A stretch of 50,619 nucleotides of DNA, taken from positions 1 through 50,619 of the forward strand of contig JAVBNF010000007.1 of NCBI GenBank assembly GCA_031551725.1, written 5' to 3'. Below, in pieces: positions 15,638 through 23,355 of the stretch; within the stretch, counting starts at the first letter, position 1, and each line of letters starts with the position of its first letter. Origin of the DNA: JAVBNF01 sp031551725 (GTDB lineage Bacteria; Bacteroidota; Bacteroidia; Bacteroidales; P3). Under the pieces are notes generated by a model, which searched no databases, was not told the origin of the DNA, and saw only the letters and a list, made by a program, of their open reading frames with translations. Made by a program: the position numbers and the translations under genes.

Positions 15638-15712
15638 GTTTAACGTTTAAGGTTTAAAGTTTAAAGTTTAAAGCTGCGCTTCTCCTTAAACGTTAAACAT
15701 TCAACATTAAAC
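15638..15712. repeat. Heptad inverted array (GTTTAAN)5 / (NTTAAAC)4
   Basis: Five perfect-register heptamers GTTTAAN (15638-15672) start on the base after the permease stop. They are followed by the loop GCTGCGCTTCTCC (15673-15685, sharing its last base with the right arm) and four complementary heptamers NTTNAAC (15685-15712). The same word is used at 42405-42461; the loop resembles those at 4454, 34125 and 49180. Confidence 0.75.
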
Positions 15713-15748
15713 AAATTTTAATTTTTCATTTTTAACTTTTAACTCAAA

Positions 15749-16402
15749 ATGATTGCTGCTTGCCTTTTTGACCTCGACGGTGTAATTGTCGACACCGCAA
15801 AATACCATTACCTTGCGTGGAAAAAAATGGCGCATGGCTTGGGATTTGATTTTACTGAAAAAGACAACGAACGCTTGAAAGGAGTAAGCCGCATGCGTTC
15901 GCTTGAAATTCTTTTGGAAATCGGCAATCTGAATCTTTCTGAAGAAGAAAAATTAAAACTTGCCGAGCAAAAAAATAACGACTATTTGGTATACATTCAT
16001 CAAATGACGCCGGCGGAAATATTGCCCGGTGTAGAAGCGTTTTTGGATGAATTGAAAGCCAACCATATTCCGTTTGCATTGGGCTCTGCAAGCAAAAATG
16101 CACCGCTGATTTTGAAACAGATCGGTTTTGATAAAAAGTTCGATGCCATTGCCGACGGAAACGTAGTAGCCACAGCCAAACCGGATCCGGAAGTATTCTT
16201 GGTCGGTGCAGAAATGTTGAATGTAAATCCGAAAGACTGCGTGGTGTTTGAAGATGCCGAAGCCGGTATCGAAGCTGCTTGTGCCGCCGGAATGAAATCA
16301 ATCGGCATCGGTTCTATGGAACAACTTGGAAAAGCCACAGCCGTTGTTCCGAATATGGAAGGTTTTACGTTGGAGAAACTTCGCAAACTTATCAATGAAT
16401 AA
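15749..16402 (+). CDS. pgmB: Beta-phosphoglucomutase
   Basis: The 217-aa HAD-superfamily enzyme interconverts beta-glucose-1-phosphate and glucose-6-phosphate. FDLDGVIVDT gives the nucleophile Asp8 and acid/base Asp10. The cap domain has LKGVSRMRSLEILL, the beta-PGM cap signature. SASKNA, then KPDPEVF and FEDAEAGIEAA, supply HAD motifs II-IV. The product of the GH65 phosphorylase encoded 3 kb downstream is its substrate. The next gene's ATG lies 8 bases inside its 3' end. Confidence 0.92.
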   Translation: MIAACLFDLDGVIVDTAKYHYLAWKKMAHGLGFDFTEKDNERLKGVSRMRSLEILLEIGNLNLSEEEKLKLAEQKNNDYLVYIHQMTPAEILPGVEAFLDELKANHIPFALGSASKNAPLILKQIGFDKKFDAIADGNVVATAKPDPEVFLVGAEMLNVNPKDCVVFEDAEAGIEAACAAGMKSIGIGSMEQLGKATAVVPNMEGFTLEKLRKLINE

Positions 16403-17876
16403 TTTTTTACAGAAAATGAATGCAGCTAAACTACAAAATATCTTTGGCGTTTTCATTTTATTGTGTTTGATTTGTGTGCCATTATTCTGGCATTTGGATG
16501 CATTGGCTATTCGCCTTTGGGACGAATCCCGTTTTGCTGGGAATGCGTATGAAATGTATTTAAATGGAGATTTTTTTGTCGTAAAGTTTCAAGGAATGCC
16601 CGATATGTGGAGCTCTAAGCCGCCGTTGATGCTTTGGTGCCAGGTTTTTTTTATGAAAATTTTTGGTCCAGGAGAATGGGCTTTGCGTTTGCCTTCCGCC
16701 ATTGCTGCACTATCAACATGTTTAATACTCATGCTGTTTTCTCGTAGATATTTTCAACATTTTTTATGGGGTGGAATTGCGGCGTTTGTTTTAGTTACGA
16801 CTTTTGGATATGTTGATATACATGTTACTCGTACAGGTGATTATGATGCTTTGCTTGCATTTTTTACAACGACCTATTGCCTTGCTTTGTTTTTATTTTT
16901 TGAAACGAAGAAACAAAAATATTTGTATGCGTTTTTTGTATGCTTGTCTTTTGCAGCATTAACCAAAAGTGTTGCGGGTTTGGTCTTTTTGCCCGGTTTA
17001 TTTATTTACGCGCTTTGGCAAAAAGAACTTATAGCGTTGTTGAAAAATAAAAACACATACATTGGAATTGCGATATTTTTGTTTCTTGTATTGGGCTATT
17101 ATTTTTCGCGCGAGTATAAAAATCCGGGCTATTTGGCAACGGTTTACGAAAACGAATTAGGCGGGCGCTACCTGAATCCGGTGGAGGGTCATGAAGCGCC
17201 TTGGTATTTTTACCTTTGGGCATTAACGGCATGGCAAAATCCAATTTGGATGTGGTTTATTCCGTGCGGGATATTACTCGGATTATTTAGCAAAAATGCC
17301 AAAGAGTTCCGTTTGACAGTCCTTTTTACGATACTTTCCGCAATTTATTTACTTGTTTTTTCGGCATCTGCCAATAAATTATCGTGGTACAATGCGCCTC
17401 TATTTCCTTTATACGCCGGCTTGTCAGCAACTGCAATTTATAGGATTTATCGGATTCTTTCAGAATCGGATTTTTGCAAAAAAATATTAAAAATAAATAT
17501 ATTTCCATTGCTTTTTTTAATCATACTTTTCATATATCCTTATGTGGAAACGCTTGACAGAGTGTTGCGTATCAGTACGGAGTGGGAAATGGAAACGTAC
17601 GAAATCGGATATTTTTTTCGTGATGTGATTAAAGGCAATGAACAACTTCCGGATGATTGTTATTTTCTGAGTTCGGAATTACCGCAGCAGAATGATTTTT
17701 ATTTGCAAGTTCTGAATAGTAAAGGCTTGAATATTATTCAACATAGTTATGAGTCTTTGCAAAAAAACGATAAGGTGGTGACATCCGAAGAGAAAATCAA
17801 AACTTATATTCACGAACATTATCAATACAAAGAACTTGCAAGTAAGAATAATGTTTCAATTTATTTGATTTTGTGA
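16395..17876 (+). CDS. ArnT/PMT-like membrane glycosyltransferase
   Basis: The 493-aa protein has about 10-12 hydrophobic segments and fits the GT39/GT83 dolichyl-phosphate-mannose mannosyltransferase or ArnT family. These enzymes transfer a sugar from a polyprenyl-phosphate donor to an acceptor on the outer face of the inner membrane. The first periplasmic loop has WDESRFAGNAYEMYLNGD, with the acidic catalytic motif, and MWSSKPPLMLW follows. I choose ATG 16395 (overlapping pgmB by 8 bp); the longer frame from 16326 would lie inside pgmB. Its acceptor is unknown, and it has no obvious part in starch use despite lying among those genes. The 3' end converges on the next gene with 16 bp between. 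Confidence 0.8.
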   Translation: MNNFLQKMNAAKLQNIFGVFILLCLICVPLFWHLDALAIRLWDESRFAGNAYEMYLNGDFFVVKFQGMPDMWSSKPPLMLWCQVFFMKIFGPGEWALRLPSAIAALSTCLILMLFSRRYFQHFLWGGIAAFVLVTTFGYVDIHVTRTGDYDALLAFFTTTYCLALFLFFETKKQKYLYAFFVCLSFAALTKSVAGLVFLPGLFIYALWQKELIALLKNKNTYIGIAIFLFLVLGYYFSREYKNPGYLATVYENELGGRYLNPVEGHEAPWYFYLWALTAWQNPIWMWFIPCGILLGLFSKNAKEFRLTVLFTILSAIYLLVFSASANKLSWYNAPLFPLYAGLSATAIYRIYRILSESDFCKKILKINIFPLLFLIILFIYPYVETLDRVLRISTEWEMETYEIGYFFRDVIKGNEQLPDDCYFLSSELPQQNDFYLQVLNSKGLNIIQHSYESLQKNDKVVTSEEKIKTYIHEHYQYKELASKNNVSIYLIL

Positions 17877-17892
17877 AAATGACAGTGGGTTT

Positions 17893-18969
17893 TTAAAATG
17901 CTTCGCCGATTCTAAAATAAATTCCCCAGTCGTCTTTTCCTGCTGCAACGTCAACGCCGATATTGGTTTTGAATTTTGGTAAAACCATATAGCGAATGCC
18001 CACGCCGCCCCCCGGTAACAAAGGACTTGTTTTTCCCGGACTATTCGCAACAGCTAATCCTAAAAATCCAACGGCGCCAAAACGGTTGTAGAAATTCCAA
18101 CGCAATTCCGATTGTAACGCGTACGTTTGGTCGCCGCGGAATTCACCTTTTGTATAGCCTCGGATATCTGTATTTCCAACATAACTTTGCGCAATAAACG
18201 GCACACTGCTACCAATGGCGGCACTTGTTGCAAAACGCGATGCCAAAATCATTTTCGGATTCAGGCGGTAATAATGATTCACAATAATATTGAATTTATT
18301 GAAAACACTATCGTTTGAAAGAAGCGATGGGAAATTTTTATAAATAACTGCCGCGAAAATTCCTGAAGACGGCGAAAATTGATTATCTTTCGAATCCCAA
18401 ATCAAATTGACTCCGAGCCCATTTTGATAACTGTCTGAAGAAACCTCTTCACCTCCGATATTTGATTCGTCGAAAATTAAATGGTCGCGGAAATATTGAC
18501 CGCTGATGCCTACGTACAAACGTTTGTAAACGCGTATTGAAGGGGATAAAAATACAAATGTACCGTAAGTATTGTAAGGTAGCTCAACTTCACTGTTGCC
18601 AATATTCACAAACGTTTGAAAGTTTGAGTTCATATAACCGCCGCCGCCCACAATCCGGTAATTGTCGTTGTTAAAGTGCATTTTTGCAAAAGTCATTGCC
18701 ATCCAGTCTTTTTCGGTACTTACTTGTCCCATCAACATCACTTGCGAGGGAGGCGTCTCCGGATGCGCTTTGTCTAAATGCACAATCATCATGCCCATGG
18801 CGCCGAAGCCCATACCGCGCGAACGGTTGTAGGAAATTTCGGGAATTCCTGTGAATCCGATAGCACGATTTCCTTTGGCAGGAATGCTGTCAGCAAAAAC
18901 GTTTAGCGGAAGCATGCATATACAAACAACAAAAAGGCATAAAAAACATCTCTTTTTCATAAATTTCAT
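17893..18969 (-). CDS. BamA/TamA-type outer-membrane beta-barrel protein
   Basis: The 358-aa protein has a signal peptide (cleavage near VFADS) and then a bacterial-surface-antigen (D15/BamA C-terminal) barrel without POTRA domains. Alternating beta-strand pattern, the QSYVGNTDIRGYTKGEFRG block (matching the RGY-type BamA barrel motif) and a terminal aromatic residue (GEAF) support an outer-membrane barrel. Small POTRA-less members of this kind are common in Bacteroidetes and uncharacterised. It is convergent with the glycosyltransferase gene and divergent from maltose phosphorylase. A start at 18960 (MKKRCFL) is equally possible. Confidence 0.75.
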   Translation of the reverse strand: MKFMKKRCFLCLFVVCICMLPLNVFADSIPAKGNRAIGFTGIPEISYNRSRGMGFGAMGMMIVHLDKAHPETPPSQVMLMGQVSTEKDWMAMTFAKMHFNNDNYRIVGGGGYMNSNFQTFVNIGNSEVELPYNTYGTFVFLSPSIRVYKRLYVGISGQYFRDHLIFDESNIGGEEVSSDSYQNGLGVNLIWDSKDNQFSPSSGIFAAVIYKNFPSLLSNDSVFNKFNIIVNHYYRLNPKMILASRFATSAAIGSSVPFIAQSYVGNTDIRGYTKGEFRGDQTYALQSELRWNFYNRFGAVGFLGLAVANSPGKTSPLLPGGGVGIRYMVLPKFKTNIGVDVAAGKDDWGIYFRIGEAF

Positions 18970-19029
18970 TTATTAAGAATAACAAAGGAGATGTTAAAAA
19001 GTTCATTTTGAAAATAAAAAAAAAGAATA

Positions 19030-19061
19030 TTTGGTGGTATTCATAAAAATGTTTATCTTTG
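19030..19061 (+). promoter_or_regulatory. Promoter of the maltose phosphorylase-amylase operon
   Basis: TTTG (19030-19033), 20-nt spacer, TATCTTTG (19054-19061) match the Bacteroidetes consensus exactly. Predicted transcription start is near 19065, with a leader of about 32 nt. Confidence 0.65.
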
Positions 19062-19096
19062 AAAAACATAAATAAGGATCTTTAAAAACAAACGCC

Positions 19097-21367
19097 ATGA
19101 ACCTTAAAAATTATCATCACGACGCGTGGAAAATCATTGAAAAAGGCTTTGATGCCGATAATGTACGGGCTTCCGAAAGTATTTTTAGTATTGGAAACGG
19201 GTTAATGGGGCAGCGGGCAAACTTCGAAGAAGCCTATTCCGGTAAAACTTTGCACGGAAGTTATGTGGCCGGCGTTTATTATCCCGATAAAACCCGTGTG
19301 GGCTGGTGGAAAAACGGTTATCCCGAATATTTCGCCAAGGTTCTGAATTCCGCATTCTGGATTGGTATTAAAGTATTTGTCGATGGCGAAGAATTGGATT
19401 TGATTACATGCAAAGTGCTCGATTTTTATCGTGAATTGAATATGCACGAAGGAACACTTATCCGTACATTTACAGTAGAAATGCCTTCCGGCAAACAAAT
19501 CAGCGTGGAAGCCAAGCGCTTTTTGAGTTTGGTAGATACCGAAATGGGCGTGATTAATTATAGCGTGAAAGCCGTAAATGGCGATTGCACAATAATGTTT
19601 GAACCCTACATCAACGGCGATGTGAAAAACGAAGACTCCAATTATGATGAAAAATTCTGGACACTCGTTTCTCAAAAAGAAAATTACTTGCAAATGCAAA
19701 CCAAGAAAACCGCGTTTGACGTGGCTTGGCGTATGCAAAACCAATATGAGTTAAATCATAAAGAAATGAAAATCGACGCCAAACCGTTTCAAAAGGATGC
19801 ATTGGTGGGCGAAATGATTGAACAGCCTTTGAAAAAAGGAGATGTTTTAACGATTAAAAAATACGTAGCCGTACTTTCTTCGCAACATCATAATGTAAAT
19901 GATTTGGAGCGAAATTCTGTTAATGTTTTGGAAAAAGCCGTTGCAAAAGGCTACGAAAAAATGGTACAGGAACATGTTGCCGCTTGGGCAAAAAAATGGG
20001 AGGGGAGCGACATCCAAATTGAAGGCGATATCGCCGCTCAACAAGGCATTCGTTTTAATATTTTCCAACTAAATCAAACCTATACCGGTGAAGACGAACG
20101 TTTGAACATCGGCCCCAAAGGCTTTACCGGTGAGAAATACGGCGGAAGTACGTATTGGGATACAGAGGCTTACTGTTTGCCGTTTTATATGGCAACAGCC
20201 GGAGAAGATGTTGCTAAACAATTGCTCATTTATCGTCATAAACAATTGCAAAAAGCCATTGAAAACGGTCAAAAACTCGGGTTTTCCGGTGGTGCGGCTT
20301 TGTATCCGATGGTAACCATGAATGGTGAAGAATGCCACAACGAGTGGGAAATCACGTTTGAAGAAATACACAGAAACGGCGCTATTGCATTTGCAATCTA
20401 TAATTATGCACGTTTTACAGGAGATAAAACCTATTACGAAACACACGGTTTGGAAGTCCTGATCGGCATTTCGCGTTTCTGGAAACAACGGGTGAATTTC
20501 TCCGAAGAAAAACAAAAATACGTGATGCTCGGCGTTACTGGTCCGAACGAATACGAAAACAACATCAACAACAACTGGTATACGCTTTATATTGCCCGCT
20601 GGACCATGCTTCACACCATTGAGATGATCAATTTTGTGAAACGAAAAAATCCTTCGCGATGGGCGGAAATTGCACGTATTACAAGCCTCAATGAAGGCGA
20701 AACCGCTAAATGGCAGACTATTTGCGACAATTTATACTTGCCGGAAGATAAAAAACTCGGTATTTTCTTGCAACAAGACGGATACATGGATAAAGAGCAA
20801 ATTCTTGTAAAAGACTTGCCTGCTTCCGAACGCCCGATTAATCAAAAATGGTCGTGGGATCGCATTTTGCGTTCATGCTTCATCAAACAGGCGGACGTTT
20901 TGCAAGGTATTTATTTGTTTGAAAACGATTTTGATATTGACACTATCCGCCGCAACTACGATTTTTACGAAGCGCGTACGGTGCATGAATCGTCGCTTTC
21001 ACCTTGTGTGCACTCCATTTTGGCAGCGAAAATCAACGATATGGAACGTGCGTACAACCTTTATTTGCGCACTGCCCGTTTGGATTTGGATGATTACAAC
21101 AAAGAAGTGCACGAAGGACTTCACATTACCAGTATGGCCGGCACCTGGCTTTCCATTGTGGAAGGTTTCGCAGGCATGCGTGTGAAAGATGATATGCTGT
21201 ATTTTCATCCGCAAATTCCGGCATCGTGGAAATCATACACCTTTAAAATCATGTTCCGCGGACGTATTTTGAACATTCATATTCAATCCGATAAAACCAG
21301 TATTTCATTGGTGTCTGGCGAACCATTGGATGTGGTCGTAAACGGAACCAAACAAAACGTACGATAA
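19097..21367 (+). CDS. GH65 maltose phosphorylase
   Basis: The 756-aa cytoplasmic enzyme (no signal peptide) is a GH65 phosphorylase, most like maltose phosphorylases, which split maltose with inorganic phosphate into glucose and beta-glucose-1-phosphate. The N-terminal beta-sandwich runs to about residue 270, the (alpha/alpha)6 catalytic domain follows, and a small beta domain ends the protein. TGPNEYENNINNNWYT contains the general acid Glu485, at the place of Glu487 in the Lactobacillus brevis enzyme. GSTYWDTEAYCLPFY and KWSWDRILRSCFIKQADVL are further family blocks. Kojibiose or trehalose phosphorylase activity is possible on sequence alone, but adjacent pgmB and starch genes point to maltose. 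Confidence 0.9.
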   Translation: MNLKNYHHDAWKIIEKGFDADNVRASESIFSIGNGLMGQRANFEEAYSGKTLHGSYVAGVYYPDKTRVGWWKNGYPEYFAKVLNSAFWIGIKVFVDGEELDLITCKVLDFYRELNMHEGTLIRTFTVEMPSGKQISVEAKRFLSLVDTEMGVINYSVKAVNGDCTIMFEPYINGDVKNEDSNYDEKFWTLVSQKENYLQMQTKKTAFDVAWRMQNQYELNHKEMKIDAKPFQKDALVGEMIEQPLKKGDVLTIKKYVAVLSSQHHNVNDLERNSVNVLEKAVAKGYEKMVQEHVAAWAKKWEGSDIQIEGDIAAQQGIRFNIFQLNQTYTGEDERLNIGPKGFTGEKYGGSTYWDTEAYCLPFYMATAGEDVAKQLLIYRHKQLQKAIENGQKLGFSGGAALYPMVTMNGEECHNEWEITFEEIHRNGAIAFAIYNYARFTGDKTYYETHGLEVLIGISRFWKQRVNFSEEKQKYVMLGVTGPNEYENNINNNWYTLYIARWTMLHTIEMINFVKRKNPSRWAEIARITSLNEGETAKWQTICDNLYLPEDKKLGIFLQQDGYMDKEQILVKDLPASERPINQKWSWDRILRSCFIKQADVLQGIYLFENDFDIDTIRRNYDFYEARTVHESSLSPCVHSILAAKINDMERAYNLYLRTARLDLDDYNKEVHEGLHITSMAGTWLSIVEGFAGMRVKDDMLYFHPQIPASWKSYTFKIMFRGRILNIHIQSDKTSISLVSGEPLDVVVNGTKQNVR

Positions 21368-21380
21368 TTTATTTTAAACG

Positions 21381-21414
21381 ATTGTAGAGACGTTGCATGC
21401 AACGTCTCTACAAT
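21381..21414. repeat. Perfect 34-bp palindrome (GTAGAGACG family)
   Basis: The arm ATTGTAGAGACGTTGCA (21381-21397) is followed directly by its exact reverse complement (21398-21414). It lies between maltose phosphorylase and the susA-like gene. It shares GTAGAGACG with the palindromes at 2846 and 49319, while the centre differs (GTTGCA instead of CAATG). Confidence 0.75.
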
Positions 21415-21431
21415 TATATCCAAATATCATT

Positions 21432-23273
21432 ATGAAAAAATTAACCCTTTTTGCAATCGTTTTATTCATGGCAAAATCATTGTCGGCGCAAGTTTCGCGC
21501 GTAGAACCCACGTGTTGGTGGGTAGGAATGAAAAATCCTAAAGTACAATTGATGGTGTATGGGAAAAATATCTCCGATGCAAATCTTACGATTGATTATG
21601 CAGGAGTGAATATTACCGGCGTTCATAAAACATCAAACCCGAATTATTTGTTTGTCGATTTGAACATTGCACCGGAAACCAAAGCCGGAATGTTGAAATT
21701 GCATTTTCAAGTGGGTAAAAAGAAATACACACAAAACTACGAACTCAAAAATCGTGAACAAAATCAAGCAGGACAAAAAGGTTTTGATAAAACCGATGTC
21801 TTGTATTTGATTATGCCCGACCGTTTTGCAAACGGCAATCCGAAAAACGATACGATCAAAGGAATGTTGGAAACAAAGGTGAATCGCAAAGATCAGTACG
21901 GGCGTCATGGTGGAGATATTGCAGGCGTGATGCAGCATTTGGATTATTTGTCAGACCTTGGCGTGACTGCCATTTGGTTCAACCCGATGCTCGAAAACAA
22001 CATGCCGTCGGCATCGTACCACGGTTATGCAACAACGGATTATTACAAAGTTGATCCGCGTTACGGAACAAATGAAGAATATGTTGCGCTTGTAAAAGCC
22101 TGTCACGACAAGGGAATGAAAGTGGTCATGGACATGATTTTCAATCATTGCGGAAGCGAACATTGGTGGATGAAAGATCTTCCGGATACGAATTGGATTA
22201 ACAACGGCGGAAAATTCTTGGAATGTAATCATAAGTTGTTCACTTACATGGATCCGTATGCCAATAAAGCCGATTTCGATCGCATGCAATACGGTTGGTT
22301 TGTGAAAGAAATGCCCGATTTAAATCAAAAAAATCCATTTTTGGCAACCTATTTAGTCCAAAACAGTATCTGGTGGATTGAATTTACAGGCATTGACGGC
22401 ATTCGTCAAGATACATATCCGTATGCAGATTTTGATTTTATGGCCGATTGGTGCCGGCAAGTCGAAAAAGAATATCCCGAATTTAATATCGTTGGCGAAA
22501 GCTGGTACGCCAAAGAAGCCTCTATTGCTTGGTGGCAGCGCAATTCAAAACTCAATCCGAAAAATACACATCTAAAAACCGTTATGGATTTTCCAACGGC
22601 TTTTACTGCCGACCAGGCCTTTACGGAAGTGACGGAATATGAAACCGGACTCTATAAATTGTATCTCACGCTTACGCAGGATTTCTTGTATCCGGATCCT
22701 GATCATATTTTGGTGTTTTTAGATAATCACGATATGAGCCGCTTTAATAAAAAAGGCGAAAAAGACCTAAACCGTTACAAACAAGCTGTTGCGTTTTTAT
22801 TGACTACGCGCGGTATTCCGCAAATTTATTACGGTACGGAAATTTTGATGTACGGTGAAAAAAGTGAAGGCGACGGTATGCTTCGCAAAGATTTTCCGGG
22901 TGGCTGGAACGATACAGCTAAAAATGCATTTACTGCCGAAGGCCGTACGAAAAAGCAAAACGAAGCATTTGATTATATGCGTTCAATCTTGCATTGGCGC
23001 AAAACTTCCGATGCAATTGCAAATGGTAAATTGATTCAATTCACGCCTACGAATCCAACCGGCGTTTATGCGTATGCGCGTCAATCCGATAAGGAAACCG
23101 TTTTTGTAATTATGAATGGAACCGACAATGAAATCAGTGTGCAATCTTCGCGCTATAGCGATGTATTGGCGCCATTCACAAGCGGAACGGACGTTGTAAC
23201 CGGAAAAAATGTTCTGTTAAATGAAGAGATTAAACTTCCAAAAAGGGGAGTTTACGTTTTACAGTTGAAATAA
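21432..23273 (+). CDS. susA: SusA-like GH13 neopullulanase/cyclomaltodextrinase
   Basis: The 613-aa protein has a signal peptide (cleavage after SLSAQ), an N-terminal beta-sandwich (VEPTCWWVGMKNPKVQLMVYG, typical of SusA and cyclomaltodextrinase N-domains) and a GH13 TIM barrel. Conserved regions are DMIFNH (Asp234), GIRQDTYPY (nucleophile Asp327), VGESWY (acid Glu356) and FLDNHD (Asp434). It is expected in the periplasm, cutting imported malto-oligosaccharides to maltose. The open frame has an upstream ATG at 21393, but it lies in the palindromic repeat; ATG 21432 gives a normal signal peptide. It is the second gene of the operon. Confidence 0.88.
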   Translation: MKKLTLFAIVLFMAKSLSAQVSRVEPTCWWVGMKNPKVQLMVYGKNISDANLTIDYAGVNITGVHKTSNPNYLFVDLNIAPETKAGMLKLHFQVGKKKYTQNYELKNREQNQAGQKGFDKTDVLYLIMPDRFANGNPKNDTIKGMLETKVNRKDQYGRHGGDIAGVMQHLDYLSDLGVTAIWFNPMLENNMPSASYHGYATTDYYKVDPRYGTNEEYVALVKACHDKGMKVVMDMIFNHCGSEHWWMKDLPDTNWINNGGKFLECNHKLFTYMDPYANKADFDRMQYGWFVKEMPDLNQKNPFLATYLVQNSIWWIEFTGIDGIRQDTYPYADFDFMADWCRQVEKEYPEFNIVGESWYAKEASIAWWQRNSKLNPKNTHLKTVMDFPTAFTADQAFTEVTEYETGLYKLYLTLTQDFLYPDPDHILVFLDNHDMSRFNKKGEKDLNRYKQAVAFLLTTRGIPQIYYGTEILMYGEKSEGDGMLRKDFPGGWNDTAKNAFTAEGRTKKQNEAFDYMRSILHWRKTSDAIANGKLIQFTPTNPTGVYAYARQSDKETVFVIMNGTDNEISVQSSRYSDVLAPFTSGTDVVTGKNVLLNEEIKLPKRGVYVLQLK

Positions 23274-23277
23274 TAAG

Positions 23278-23346
23278 AGTTTCTGGTTTCTAGTTTCTGG
23301 TTAGGATTACCCACAAATAGAAACTAGAAATCAGAAACCAGAAATA
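23278..23346. repeat. Heptad inverted array (RGTTTCT)3 / (AGAAAYN)4
   Basis: Three heptamers AGTTTCT/GGTTTCT plus half a fourth (23278-23302), a loop of about 16 nt, then four heptamers AGAAACT/AGAAATC/AGAAACC/AGAAATA (23319-23346). The arms are complementary. It fills the gap between two GH13 genes and ends 10 bp before the next ATG. Confidence 0.75.
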
Positions 23347-23355
23347 AATTTACCA

